Below, in pieces: positions 45,615 to 55,020 of a stretch of DNA of 64,000 bases. The notes under the pieces are model-generated. The model searched no databases, was not told where the DNA came from, and worked only from the letters and a program-made list of their open reading frames with translations. Source of the stretch: JADGAU01 sp045047105 (GTDB lineage: Bacteria > Pseudomonadota > Gammaproteobacteria > GRL18); the NCBI GenBank assembly GCA_045047105.1, contig JASFYQ010000017.1:1-64000 (forward strand), read 5' to 3'. Numbering within the stretch: the stretch's first letter is position 1; every line of letters begins with the position of its first letter. Made by a program: the position numbers and the translations under genes.

Positions 45615-46525
45615 TAGTGAGCCCCTCCAACAAGTGCTGCAGGTAAAGCAGCATCGGTAAGCTTGTTATAATTTATAGTAATAGCTGGTGATGCGGCAGG
45701 GCAAACCATTTCACATACACCGCAGCCAACACAGCCATCAAGAATAACTGGCTTCATACGTTTTTCACCTGACTCAGAGCTTATAGGCTCAAGTCGAATG
45801 GCATGTTCTGGAGGACATTCATTACCATGTTGCTCTGCTACCCGTTCAATTTTTTCCATTTTATCTTTTTTAGCTTCTGCTGCAACACATTGGCTAATTC
45901 TAATTTCTATAGGACACAAACGAACACAAAGATCGCAGATCTCTAAATCAAAATCTTTATCTGCCAATTTAATGGGATTCCATCGATCTACATCATCAAA
46001 TCGTAATAAGCCCTGATAGTCGGCTCCCCGTGCTTGCCCCTTAAAACCTTTTGCATGGATTGCCAGACACTCTTTTGGCTCACTCAACTCTGCAAAGCCC
46101 ATACGTGTATCAGCAGGATAATCTAGTAGGTGTGTTAATGCTCCCGTAGGACAGGCTAAAACACATTGCAATCCATCGCAGGAAAAGTCACAGGCCTGAT
46201 CTCGGGCGACTAAATAAGCAGCACCAAGCCCAAAACCTGAACCCATATCATCCAGCTCAATAGCTTTTACTGGACAAACTTGAACACATTGGCCACATTT
46301 AATACATGCTGCCAGGTAGTCTTTTTCATTTAATGCGCCTGGCGGGCGTAATCGAGTACGTTGACCACTGCTAGACAGAGGAATAATTCCTAGCATAGAA
46401 ATGCTAGTCACACCCGCTGTTAGTGCAATAGAACGTAAAAATCGACGTCGAGCCTCTTGTTTACGCTTTGAAGGAGGCCTGACTTTTTGCTTTTGTGATG
46501 ATGTGTTTTGTGTATTATCAGTCAT
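45614..46525 (-). CDS. nosG: NosG/NapG-like ferredoxin-type protein
   Basis: 303 residues with a Tat-type start (RRRFLRSIALTAGV) and four ferredoxin-like clusters: CIKCGQCVQVCP, CDFSCDGLQCVLACP, CDLCVRLCP and CVGCGVCEMVCP. Periplasmic four-[4Fe-4S] partner of NosH. No nosR gene is present, so NosGH is the probable electron entry, as in other clade II systems. Confidence 0.92.
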   Translation of the reverse strand: MTDNTQNTSSQKQKVRPPSKRKQEARRRFLRSIALTAGVTSISMLGIIPLSSSGQRTRLRPPGALNEKDYLAACIKCGQCVQVCPVKAIELDDMGSGFGLGAAYLVARDQACDFSCDGLQCVLACPTGALTHLLDYPADTRMGFAELSEPKECLAIHAKGFKGQARGADYQGLLRFDDVDRWNPIKLADKDFDLEICDLCVRLCPIEIRISQCVAAEAKKDKMEKIERVAEQHGNECPPEHAIRLEPISSESGEKRMKPVILDGCVGCGVCEMVCPAASPAITINYNKLTDAALPAALVGGAH

Positions 46526-46530
46526 AAGGC

Positions 46531-47802
46531 TTATTTAAAGTATTTATTAACTTCTGCCTGTTCAACATTATTGCGTTTAATTGTAATGGCAGACTCTATC
46601 ACAGGTTGTTTATCTCGCAGAATTAAATTAGGAGGACTAAATGGTGCTAGTCGCTCTAAAAAATCAATAGTTTCAAGCATTGGTGAACCTTTAAAAAACT
46701 GGGCATTTGGAATATCTTGCCAGATACGATCGGCATAGGCATATAGTTCGTATGGTGTATCTCCTATACCATTTTTATCCACATCAAAACCTTCAAAATC
46801 ATCCCAGTAATTTCCTAACCAAACATTTCTATTGGCGGTTTTCCCACCAGAAATGAGTACCTGAGAAATATTCGATTTAAACTGATTATTTTTAAATTCA
46901 TTGCCATACCAATCCGCTAAAAAACGTATTCCGATCCCATTATATGCAATTAAATTATCTGAAAAATAATTGGTAGTATCAGGCTGATAAGGAGAAACAT
47001 CTATGGATAAAGCGGTGGAGCTAAACAAGATTTTATTATTAATAACTTTTATATCAGAGGTTTCTTTAAAACCAATGCCAACACCTGATGCTCCAGTTGC
47101 ATGGGTGATGGTATTATTTTTAATCACCACGCCATCACTATACATTAAAAATATTCCAACCGAGTTATTATGGTAGCTATTATTAATTACTTTATTGTAC
47201 TGCGAATACATAAAATGCAAGCCGTAACGACCATTGCGACTGGTATTATTTTTAATGAGGTTATCTTTTGAATACCATACCACCATATCACGTACACCAT
47301 TCATGGTATTATCACTGATAGTATTATGGTAGCTATACCAAAGTCTTATTGAATCTCCACGAAGTCCCAAGTCAAAGGGTTTAGAACTGATACTATTGCG
47401 GCGAACAATATTATTATCCGATTGTTGAAGATCTATTCCAAATAAGCAGTTATCAATTTTATTGTCTTTTATTACATTAAAATTGCCTCTAACTTGTACA
47501 CCCGAATCTAAATCGTTATGAAAGTCACCCGAATTGGTTAAGTGTAAATTTTTAATTACCGCGCCATCGGTATCCAGATAAATTACCGAGCCTTTACCGC
47601 CAGCATCAATAGTTACTTTATTTTGTCCATCCAGAGTAATGGCATTTTCAATAGTAATCGGGCCTGCATAGGTTCCAGGAGGAAGAATCAGTGTATCCCC
47701 CTTAGATAATTTATCAATCAAGGGTTGTAGAGGAAGGAGTTCTGCAAATGAAACATTAACCAGCAGAAAAGACAGTAGAACTAATATAAAGTTAGGATTC
47801 AT
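46531..47802 (-). CDS. nosD: NosD, periplasmic beta-helix maturation factor
   Basis: 423 residues: signal peptide (MNPNFILVLLSFLLVNVSFA), then parallel beta-helix repeats (NNTSRNGRYGLHFMYSQYNK, NNSVGIFLMYSDGVVIKNNT) and the conserved end GNYWDDFEGFDVDKNGIGD. NosD is essential for building the CuZ site. It starts 77 bases after nosB ends; a strong hairpin lies in that gap. Confidence 0.95.
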   Translation of the reverse strand: MNPNFILVLLSFLLVNVSFAELLPLQPLIDKLSKGDTLILPPGTYAGPITIENAITLDGQNKVTIDAGGKGSVIYLDTDGAVIKNLHLTNSGDFHNDLDSGVQVRGNFNVIKDNKIDNCLFGIDLQQSDNNIVRRNSISSKPFDLGLRGDSIRLWYSYHNTISDNTMNGVRDMVVWYSKDNLIKNNTSRNGRYGLHFMYSQYNKVINNSYHNNSVGIFLMYSDGVVIKNNTITHATGASGVGIGFKETSDIKVINNKILFSSTALSIDVSPYQPDTTNYFSDNLIAYNGIGIRFLADWYGNEFKNNQFKSNISQVLISGGKTANRNVWLGNYWDDFEGFDVDKNGIGDTPYELYAYADRIWQDIPNAQFFKGSPMLETIDFLERLAPFSPPNLILRDKQPVIESAITIKRNNVEQAEVNKYFK

Positions 47803-47824
47803 AAGTATGACTTTAAATACTTAA

Positions 47825-47871
47825 TTATTGGTGTATCAATAATATAATTCTATTTACTGATACACCAATAA
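47825..47871 (-). other. Long hairpin between nosB and nosD
   Basis: Perfect 14-bp inverted repeat TTATTGGTGTATCA (47825-47838) / TGATACACCAATAA (47858-47871), 19-base loop, with no T run after it on the minus strand. It is therefore more likely an mRNA-stability or processing element than a terminator. Confidence 0.6.
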
Positions 47872-47878
47872 CTAAATT

Positions 47879-49075
47879 TTATTTTCTCTTCAATAAAATG
47901 ATTGCGGCTAGTATAGCAGAATTTAATAGCATAAATCCAAAGCCTATACTAGGATAAGAATAAGTTGAAAACTGTGCAACTTTACCCACACCAAAAACAG
48001 TAGGCATAAAGGGTTTAACTGCAAAAGCACCCATATCATTTAAGGTATGCCCATACCACCATAACCATGCAGCATAATCCATAATAAAGAACACAGGTAA
48101 AGCCATTGGCACAAAAATAAGTATATAATAAAAAAGCCCCTGATTTTGTCTAGTCTGCACTATTAATAAAATCATAGCCACAATCAATCCCCAAAAAACT
48201 ACCTGAGTTGCTATTTTTAAAGTTTTAACCATAGGCTCAATTTCATCTGGATTATTAAAGTAGCGCCCTAATACTTTTGAGTAATGCCAGGCCATAAGCT
48301 GATAGCCATTGCCAACCCACTGTTCATCCATACCACGATTTGCCATATCCACTTCAAAACTAATTTGCAGTTCTTTTAATAAGTGTTCCTTATCCGATAT
48401 TTCTTCCTTAACCTGATTATTTTTTTGTTGTTCTTCATCTTTTTCTTCAATGTATTCCTGTCCAGCTAAAGAGGCTTTTAACTTAGCCAAAGCACGAGAG
48501 CTATTTACTGATTTTACATCTTCATTGGATAAAGATTTATCATTTGCATCCTGATCGAGTTGATTCATTAAGGCATATAAATAACCTTCATTTTGAGTAT
48601 TTAAACCATTTTCTTTAAATATGGTATTAGCCATCCACAGGGCATTAAGTAATAGTGTAATAGTTAAAAATATTGTCCGTTTTTTAGGATCGCTAAGAGC
48701 AAAAGCTATCACCATAATGACCAGCATAGTGATTAAAAATGGAGAAAAACCACGCTCAATGGGACCACCAGCTGCAATAGGATACATACCAACATAGTGA
48801 TTAATGGTATCCATTTCATGTACACAATCCAGCGCTTCTTCTTCTGTTATTTCATCGGATTCGATTTTAGTGCAGCCGTTAAAAACACCATTCATATGAA
48901 AATTAATTCTTACTCCATCAGGAAAAGCCGCTTCAGGATAATTGGGAGCAGTTAATGCCACCCACCATATAGGGGTGATATAAAGAAAAATAAATAAAAC
49001 CACAGATAAAGCAGTTAATCCGCCAATAATTATTGATTTTTTCTGTTGCTGAGAGTTTTGAATTGCATTACTCAT
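47879..49075 (-). CDS. nosB: NosB-like membrane protein of clade II nos clusters
   Basis: 398 residues with about six membrane helices: one at the N-terminus, two to three near 110-160, then a charged coiled coil outside the membrane (about 170-250, Gln/Glu/Lys rich) and three to four helices toward the end. Clade II nos clusters carry a membrane protein gene called nosB next to nosZ/nosD; position and topology fit, but I rely on context because the sequence carries no catalytic motif. Function unknown. It begins a transcript unit after a terminator. Confidence 0.75.
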   Translation of the reverse strand: MSNAIQNSQQQKKSIIIGGLTALSVVLFIFLYITPIWWVALTAPNYPEAAFPDGVRINFHMNGVFNGCTKIESDEITEEEALDCVHEMDTINHYVGMYPIAAGGPIERGFSPFLITMLVIMVIAFALSDPKKRTIFLTITLLLNALWMANTIFKENGLNTQNEGYLYALMNQLDQDANDKSLSNEDVKSVNSSRALAKLKASLAGQEYIEEKDEEQQKNNQVKEEISDKEHLLKELQISFEVDMANRGMDEQWVGNGYQLMAWHYSKVLGRYFNNPDEIEPMVKTLKIATQVVFWGLIVAMILLIVQTRQNQGLFYYILIFVPMALPVFFIMDYAAWLWWYGHTLNDMGAFAVKPFMPTVFGVGKVAQFSTYSYPSIGFGFMLLNSAILAAIILLKRK

Positions 49076-49120
49076 ACTATTTACCTTAATTACTTTAATG
49101 TTTTGTTGGGCTATAAATAA

Positions 49121-49157
49121 AAACTGGAATAAAAAGTTAAACTCTTTATTCCAGTTT
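49121..49157 (-). terminator. Terminator between dihaem cytochrome gene and nosB
   Basis: 13-bp stem AAACTGGAATAAA (49121-49133) / TTTATTCCAGTTT (49145-49157), 11-base loop. On the minus strand it is followed by TTTTTATTTAT. Should end or attenuate the cytochrome transcript before nosB. Confidence 0.8.
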
Positions 49158-49229
49158 GTAGATTGCTACTACAAATTTTAACTTAGAATCGCATTTTTGT
49201 TTAACTGATTGATTCTAATTAAAGTTTCT

Positions 49230-49967
49230 TTAATCGTAATCAGGATTTTGCCAATTTACACTTGGGGCTAACATATTTTTTGGTGGCTTAATACGAGATA
49301 CATAATCCACTACATTGATCATATCTTCATCAGAAAAACCAGAAATTTGTTTAACCATGTCTGGATTTGCATTACGTCTTTTTTTATCACGGATCCACTC
49401 AAACTGTCTTAGCATATAAGCATAATGTTGTCCCTGAATACGAGGATAAAATTTTTCATTATTCCCTTCACCATTATCGCCATGGCATTGGGTACAATTA
49501 TTTTTGTATAATTTGGCACCCTTTTCCAGCCCTGTTCCCGGGCCATAACCTGGCTCTGGATTCATAGGCAGGGTAGTAATGTATGAAGTCACATCCGCAA
49601 TAGCTTGTTCATCACCAATAGATTCAGGTAATGCAAAGGGGTACATGGTTGGGTTATCACGGTTTAAAGCACGAATATCAGCCAATTGTTTAATTAAAAC
49701 ATTACGGTGTTGCCCTGCTAACATTGGGAATGTACCACTGGTTTCACCCCAACCTTCTAATTTATGACATGCAGAACAAACTTCATAGACTTCAATGCCA
49801 TTTTCTCTATTCGGTGTTAAATGCATCGCTCTGGTTTTTTCACCACCGTCTTTATTCCAATCTTTTACATTGGTTACTACGGCATCATCTTTACCTGCAA
49901 AAGTTAAAGATGCAAAAGAAAGACTTACCGCTAATGCGGTAAGTTTAATTAATGTTTTTTTATTCAT
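49230..49967 (-). CDS. Dihaem cytochrome c of the nos cluster
   Basis: 245 residues: signal peptide (LIKLTALAVSLSFASLTFAG), two haem-c motifs CSACHK and CTQCHG, each in a c4-like fold (FPMLAGQHRNVLIKQL and YPRIQGQHYAYMLRQF). Periplasmic electron carrier; by position the counterpart of NosC2 in other clade II clusters, assignment inferred. AGGAA precedes the ATG. Confidence 0.9.
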   Translation of the reverse strand: MNKKTLIKLTALAVSLSFASLTFAGKDDAVVTNVKDWNKDGGEKTRAMHLTPNRENGIEVYEVCSACHKLEGWGETSGTFPMLAGQHRNVLIKQLADIRALNRDNPTMYPFALPESIGDEQAIADVTSYITTLPMNPEPGYGPGTGLEKGAKLYKNNCTQCHGDNGEGNNEKFYPRIQGQHYAYMLRQFEWIRDKKRRNANPDMVKQISGFSDEDMINVVDYVSRIKPPKNMLAPSVNWQNPDYD

Positions 49968-50066
49968 ATAAAAAATTCCTATTCTTAGGAGTAAATAGTT
50001 TTAACTAAAGTTTATTTAGAAAGTAACTAACAAGCAGATTAAAGCCCCTTGCCAGCTATTAGAAGT

Positions 50067-50408
50067 CTACCATTTTAGTGATGATAAATATTTTGCAATC
50101 GCTGCCATTTCAGCATCATTGACTAAACCCATAACACCTTTCATCGCAGCAGTCTGACCATTATTTCTAGCACCTGACTTGATGTCCTTCATTTGTTGCA
50201 ATAAATAAGCTTCACTATTTCCTGCTAGTCTTGGGTACATAGGTAATAAAGGAGTTTTTGCATCCTTACCATGACAAGCTGTACAACCACCCTTTGCAGG
50301 ATTTGCCCATAAAGCCGCTCCATCTTCAGCAAAAGCGGCTTGAGAAGCAAAACCTGAAAGAGCTAAAGGTAATACTGCGATTGAAAAGAGTTTGTTTAAT
50401 TTTATCAT
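50067..50408 (-). CDS. Monohaem cytochrome c of the nos cluster
   Basis: About 113 residues from the preferred ATG 50408: signal peptide (MIKLNKLFSIAVLPLALSGF), single CTACHG haem site and axial Met in PMYPRLAGN or MKGVMG. A reading from 50456 adds 16 residues that spoil the signal peptide; an AGG ribosome site supports 50408. Probable direct or near-direct donor to NosZ. It has its own FNR-like box upstream, after the nosZ terminator. Confidence 0.9.
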   Translation of the reverse strand: MIKLNKLFSIAVLPLALSGFASQAAFAEDGAALWANPAKGGCTACHGKDAKTPLLPMYPRLAGNSEAYLLQQMKDIKSGARNNGQTAAMKGVMGLVNDAEMAAIAKYLSSLKW

Positions 50409-50500
50409 TTTTATACCTATATCCTTAAAAAATGTATCCCTATAAAGAATACGCATATTAGCGAACTGTAATATTGTACCGTCTTAGTATAAGCCAGTCA

Positions 50501-50514
50501 TTGACCTGAATCAA
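50501..50514 (-). promoter_or_regulatory. FNR-type box upstream of the monohaem cytochrome gene
   Basis: TTGACCTGAATCAA matches TTGAT-N4-ATCAA at nine of ten defined bases. It lies 93 bases before the cytochrome start and just beyond the nosZ terminator, so the cytochrome genes probably have their own low-oxygen promoter. Confidence 0.65.
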
Positions 50515-50550
50515 GAACACCGAATACGCTTTTATTTTTTTTATTTAAAA

Positions 50551-50579
50551 AAAAAAGAGAACCGAAGCTCTCCTTTTTT
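50551..50579 (-). terminator. nosZ terminator with UUCG tetraloop
   Basis: On the minus strand GAGAGC-TTCG-GTTCTC (50557-50572) is flanked by A run before and a ten-base T run after. A C(TTCG)G loop is exceptionally stable. The A/T flanks are symmetric, so it could act on both strands. Confidence 0.88.
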
Positions 50580-50597
50580 ACTCATGCAAAGTGTTAA

Positions 50598-52895
50598 TTA
50601 CTTCTTAATCACCTTAGCACCATGCTCTTCAAGATAAGTTTTAGCACGAAGACCAATGTCAGCAGTTTTAACTTGATACTGCCAATGTTGTCCAGCCCAA
50701 AGTGTTGCATTATGCCAATCTTTCTTGGCTGCAGCAGCTTCTGCTTTCTTCTTAGCACCATCAGCAAAACCTAACTGATCCGTTGCATCTTCAACTAAAG
50801 CAACTACAGGAATAAAGTCTTTGTAGTTTGTGCTAGTGATATAACCAACTACAGAGTTAATGATATCCTGAGTTGCATTATTGGTTTTAACCTGCTTGTT
50901 ATAATCATTCTGCGAATATTTTTGACCTTCTTTAATAGTACCCGCTTTAGCTTCATAACCCTTAGGCTTAACTAATAAGTAACCTTGCATTTCTAAGTGA
51001 AGTGCAGAACAGAACTCTGTACAGTAGAAAGGAAAAACACCTTCTTTTTCTACTTTAAAAGTAGCACTTACAGTTTTACCTGGCTCTAAAGACAAGTTAA
51101 CATTCTGTCCATAAATAGCAAAACCATGCGTTTCATCTTGTGCACGTTCCAGGTTAGTTAAGTGTACAACAATGGTATCGCCTACTTCAGCTTCAATAGT
51201 TTCTGGAGTGATGTGGGAACGAATAGTTGTTCCATAGACTTCAACTTTACCTGGAGTTTTAATTGTTTTTTCACGGCCAGCACGCGTTTTATACTTAGAA
51301 CGTGAATCTGTACGAGAGTTCCAGCCAGACTTATAACGAACAGCAGGCTTAAGCTTGTCTGCTTTAATCGCTACAACATAGTGTGGTTCGCCTAAAGGAA
51401 TTGGCATATCATACAATAATTCCATTTTGTCACCGCTAATATCAATTAACTGGTGATTTTGTGGATGTAGTGGGCCAACTGGGTTAAAACGATCAATTGA
51501 TAACTTGTTTAAAGCAACAAGATATTTACCATCTGGGCTAGCTGAGTCACCTTCCATAGTCATTAAGTGACCAATGTTATAGTGAATGGAAATCTTATCC
51601 AGAACTTTACCTGTACAATAGTTCCATTTACCTACCATGGAATCAACATACAAAGAAGTATAGGCTACACATTCTTTAGAATCAAACTGTGTATGCAGAG
51701 GGCCAAGACCTAATTCAACTTGTTTATGGATTACACTCTTCATATTAAGGATTGGAATTCCATACTCATCTTTTTTCTCATACGTCTTAGATTCAATAGC
51801 TGCTTTAATTTTAGCAAAACTATAAACAGTAGTATGACTGTCTAATTTACCAGAAACAACCAGGAACTTACCATCTGGAGTTACATCAACACCATGTGGG
51901 CTTTTAGGCTCTGGAATTAAGAACATAGCATTATTTTCAGTCATGGTTTTGATGGTTAGAACATCATGACCATTTATTTTGATTGCTTTGCCCGCTTTAA
52001 CTAAGGATTCCGCTTTTTTCCAGTTTACTACGTGCATAAAGTCAGTGTCTTTTTGTGAACAACCTGCTTCATACGGAGGACGACCTTTTTCAATTCCACC
52101 CACATAACGCTCAGTACAGAACGAGTTAGTAAATGACCATCCTTCACTAGGTCCCTTACCGAAATCAGATAAATCCTGACTGTATGGAGGAGCCATAACG
52201 GTAAATGATTGATCTATCTGGATACGACCTTTTTTACGATCAAATTTCCAATACGTCATACCACCACGGTACTTATCATTGAACTCTTCTAAAGGTACAT
52301 ATTTATTTTCAAATGGAGCGGCATATTGTGCTGCTTCAATTATATACTCGGTATTTGAAGTTACGAAAGCTCCACCATGAGATGACTTAAATACTGGATT
52401 AACAACAATTTGCTTAGTTTCAAAATCGTGTAAATCAATAACCGCTATACGCGGATTAGCTTTATCGTTGATGAATAAATACTCACCATCGTACTCGCCA
52501 TTAGTTTCTGAAATTGCCGGGTGGTGAGTATCACCAAAAGTAATTTCACCTGGCTGAACTTGTCCCTGTGCTAAAACAGCTTTTGATTCATCATCAAAGC
52601 CATAACCCTGCCAGGGCTCAGGAGTGAAAACTGCGATATACTTTAAGATACGCATGGAAGGAATACCATAAACAATAACATGTCCACTTTGTCCGCCAGA
52701 ACTAAATGCTAGATATTCATCACGTCCGCCAGTTGGTGTATATGTTTTTGCTGCTGCCAACAAATCTTTTTGGGTTAAACCCCTTGCTTTCATTACAGCT
52801 TCTAGATTACTTGTTGCATATGCAGTGGTCATAGCACTTAAGCCAATACCAGCACTTGCAAGCAATGTAATCGCTGCTTTTTGTGTCATTTTCAT
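50598..52895 (-). CDS. nosZ: Nitrous oxide reductase, clade II (Sec-type)
   Basis: About 765 residues. A Sec signal (MKMTQKAAITLLASAGIGLSA) without twin Arg places it in clade II. The seven-bladed propeller carries the CuZ His sets (GDTHHPAIS, SPHGVDVTPDG); the C-terminal cupredoxin has the CuA motif CTEFCSALHLEM (Cys627, Cys631, His635, Met638 in the longer numbering). It reduces N2O to N2 in the periplasm. Start ATG 52895 is preferred over 52901 because AAAGG lies eight bases before it. After the CuA domain there is an extra Lys/Ala-rich helical tail of about 120 residues without a haem motif. A perfect FNR box lies upstream. Confidence 0.95.
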   Translation of the reverse strand: MKMTQKAAITLLASAGIGLSAMTTAYATSNLEAVMKARGLTQKDLLAAAKTYTPTGGRDEYLAFSSGGQSGHVIVYGIPSMRILKYIAVFTPEPWQGYGFDDESKAVLAQGQVQPGEITFGDTHHPAISETNGEYDGEYLFINDKANPRIAVIDLHDFETKQIVVNPVFKSSHGGAFVTSNTEYIIEAAQYAAPFENKYVPLEEFNDKYRGGMTYWKFDRKKGRIQIDQSFTVMAPPYSQDLSDFGKGPSEGWSFTNSFCTERYVGGIEKGRPPYEAGCSQKDTDFMHVVNWKKAESLVKAGKAIKINGHDVLTIKTMTENNAMFLIPEPKSPHGVDVTPDGKFLVVSGKLDSHTTVYSFAKIKAAIESKTYEKKDEYGIPILNMKSVIHKQVELGLGPLHTQFDSKECVAYTSLYVDSMVGKWNYCTGKVLDKISIHYNIGHLMTMEGDSASPDGKYLVALNKLSIDRFNPVGPLHPQNHQLIDISGDKMELLYDMPIPLGEPHYVVAIKADKLKPAVRYKSGWNSRTDSRSKYKTRAGREKTIKTPGKVEVYGTTIRSHITPETIEAEVGDTIVVHLTNLERAQDETHGFAIYGQNVNLSLEPGKTVSATFKVEKEGVFPFYCTEFCSALHLEMQGYLLVKPKGYEAKAGTIKEGQKYSQNDYNKQVKTNNATQDIINSVVGYITSTNYKDFIPVVALVEDATDQLGFADGAKKKAEAAAAKKDWHNATLWAGQHWQYQVKTADIGLRAKTYLEEHGAKVIKK

Positions 52896-53047
52896 AAACA
52901 TTACCTTTATCTTTATGGTTATTATTAACAGTTAGAATAGAGAGGAAATCGAAGACATCCTAAAATAAAAAATGTTGTAAAATTGTAAACCTTTTTTTAA
53001 TTCAGTGCGACAAATTGACGCAGTTATTTTCTAATTCCCATTATTAC

Positions 53048-53061
53048 TTGATCTATATCAA
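53048..53061 (-). promoter_or_regulatory. Perfect FNR/Anr/Dnr-type box of nosZ
   Basis: TTGATCTATATCAA is an exact TTGAT-N4-ATCAA palindrome, 153 bases before the nosZ start in the 236-base gap to lipA. A TAGAAAAT stretch on the minus strand about 25 bases downstream of the box centre could be the -10. Control by an oxygen- or NO-sensing FNR-family protein is the natural reading. Confidence 0.85.
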
Positions 53062-53131
53062 AGTTTAAAACTTCAGGATATTATAATATTAATAAATGCA
53101 ATGCATAGTATTGCTATTCTATTAATAGTTA

Positions 53132-54070
53132 TTAACAAACATTGCCACCGCTTGCCAGGCTATCAGCATGATAAGAAGAGCGCACCATTGGCCCACTAGC
53201 AACCCGAACAAAGCCTAAATCTTTAGCAATCTTTGCATAGTCATCAAATTGCTGTGGGCTGATATATTCTGATACAGGTAGGTGATGTATGCTTGGCTGC
53301 AAGTATTGCCCGAGAGTCAACCAACTAACATGGTGTTTACGCATGTCATTTAATACTTCTATGACTTGTTCAGTAGTTTCTCCTAAACCTAACATAAGTC
53401 CAGACTTTGTGGGGATGCCAGGGTTTTTTAAATAGAATTTTTTTAATAAATTCAATGACCATTGGTAGTCAGCCCCTGGGCGTATTTTTTTGTATAAAGC
53501 AGGAACACTTTCTAGATTATGATTAAACACATCAGGTAAGTTTTGCTGAAGTTTTTCCAGAGCAATATCCATTCGCCCTCTAAAATCCGGAGTCAGAATT
53601 TCAATTTTAATTGCAGGGTTATCTTCACGAATACTTTTTATGCAATCACTAAAGTGGCTAGCTCCTCCATCCCGTAAATCATCTCTGTCCACCGAAGTAA
53701 TAACTACATATTGTAACCCCATATCGCTTATTGTTTGTGCCAAACGCTGTGGTTCCTGAGTATCTACGGCTTTAGGTTTGCCATGAGCCACATCACAAAA
53801 GGGGCAACGACGAGTACATATATCACCCAAAATCATAAATGTTGCCGTACCCTGAGTAAAACATTCGCCCAGATTGGGACATGCTGCCTCTTCACATACC
53901 GTAGGCAAACGTTGGTCTTTTAATTTATTTAATAGCGATAAGGCTTTACTGCCCGGTAATTTGCTACGGATCCATTTTGGCTTTCTTAGCCTGGTTTCAG
54001 GGACTTCAATTTTAATCGGTATTTTTGAAGTTTTTGAATAACCCTTTAGAGGATTTCTTGCTCTAGTCAT
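53132..54070 (-). CDS. lipA: Lipoyl synthase
   Basis: 312 residues. The auxiliary-cluster motif CEEAACPNLGEC and the radical-SAM motif CTRRCPFCD are intact, with the C-terminal RSSYHAD. It inserts two sulfurs into octanoyl-protein. It starts 17 bases after lipB ends. The radical SAM enzyme depends on two iron-sulfur clusters. Confidence 0.96.
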   Translation of the reverse strand: MTRARNPLKGYSKTSKIPIKIEVPETRLRKPKWIRSKLPGSKALSLLNKLKDQRLPTVCEEAACPNLGECFTQGTATFMILGDICTRRCPFCDVAHGKPKAVDTQEPQRLAQTISDMGLQYVVITSVDRDDLRDGGASHFSDCIKSIREDNPAIKIEILTPDFRGRMDIALEKLQQNLPDVFNHNLESVPALYKKIRPGADYQWSLNLLKKFYLKNPGIPTKSGLMLGLGETTEQVIEVLNDMRKHHVSWLTLGQYLQPSIHHLPVSEYISPQQFDDYAKIAKDLGFVRVASGPMVRSSYHADSLASGGNVC

Positions 54071-54087
54071 TATAATTTGTGACCCTG

Positions 54088-54699
54088 TTATTGGTAAATT
54101 TCGTTAATTAAACTTTGTTTTAATTGATAGATAACTTCAGGAAGAATTATCTGTGGTTGATAATCAACCAACTGGACAATATTGAGATCTTTGTAGCCAC
54201 AGGGGTTTATTCGAGTAAATGGCTCCAGTTGCATACAAACATTTAGACTTAAACCATGAAAACTACAGCTTTTGCTAATGCGTAAACCCAGAGCTGCAAT
54301 TTTACCCCGTTCAGTATAAACACCTGGAGCCTGTTTTTTTGCAAAAGCATTGATTTGATAATAAGATAAAAATGCAATGAGTACATTTTCAATACGACTA
54401 ACTAGCTCTCTAACACCTATGCCTAAACGTTTTAAATCAATCATAGTGTATGCTATCAGTTGTCCAGGACCATGATAGGTGACCTGTCCTCCCCGATCAA
54501 TTGAAACAGTAGTAATATCACCAGGATTTAATAAGTGCTCAGCTTTACAATTTCGCCCCAGAGTAAATATAGCGGGATGTTGCAATAGCCATATTTCATC
54601 GGCTGTTGTTGAAGTTCTATTTTCAGTAAAAGACTTCATTTTATCCCAAATCAAATGGTATGGCTGTATCCCAAGATAATGGATATGGTAATTAGACAA
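54088..54699 (-). CDS. lipB: Octanoyltransferase
   Basis: 203 residues: RGGQVTYHGPGQLIAY, the GKIAALGLRI strand with catalytic-pair Lys, and the Cys of INPCGYKDL. Transfers octanoate from ACP to lipoyl domains; the product is used by LipA encoded just downstream. Confidence 0.96.
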   Translation of the reverse strand: MSNYHIHYLGIQPYHLIWDKMKSFTENRTSTTADEIWLLQHPAIFTLGRNCKAEHLLNPGDITTVSIDRGGQVTYHGPGQLIAYTMIDLKRLGIGVRELVSRIENVLIAFLSYYQINAFAKKQAPGVYTERGKIAALGLRISKSCSFHGLSLNVCMQLEPFTRINPCGYKDLNIVQLVDYQPQIILPEVIYQLKQSLINEIYQ

Positions 54700-54724
54700 T
54701 TCTAAAGTCTCAATAGCTGATTAA

Positions 54725-54997
54725 TTATATTGCCATTTTAGTACGTTTATTAGCATGGAGTTCAAGATAAATATTATCAATTTGCTGCTTGCTATGAGCC
54801 AAAAAAGTAATAGTTACGGCAACATATTTTTCACTTTTACTTAAACGGGTTTTCAAACAACTTTGATCTAAACCCATTATATGTTTTTGAGCAGTTGCCA
54901 AAACAAAAGCCGGGTAATTGTCCTTATTTAGCCCCATCACCTTGAGTGGAAAAGTGCAGGGAAACTCCATTAATAATTGTTCTGCTTCTTGATTCAT
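54725..54997 (-). CDS. ybeD: YbeD family protein (DUF493)
   Basis: 90 residues, single ACT-like fold: LMEFPCTFPLKVMGLNKD at the start and KYVAVTITFLAHSKQQIDNIY toward the end. It stands between dat and lipB, the same place as E. coli ybeD between dacA and lipB. Function uncertain, thought to be regulatory. Confidence 0.92.
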   Translation of the reverse strand: MNQEAEQLLMEFPCTFPLKVMGLNKDNYPAFVLATAQKHIMGLDQSCLKTRLSKSEKYVAVTITFLAHSKQQIDNIYLELHANKRTKMAI

Positions 54998-55020
54998 AAT
55001 ATTTTCTTTATTTACTGCAA

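Noticed and set aside
49209..49222. TTGATTCTAATTAA as a nosB FNR box
   Set aside because: One half is imperfect, and a strong terminator (49121-49157) lies between it and nosB, so a promoter there would be stopped before the gene.
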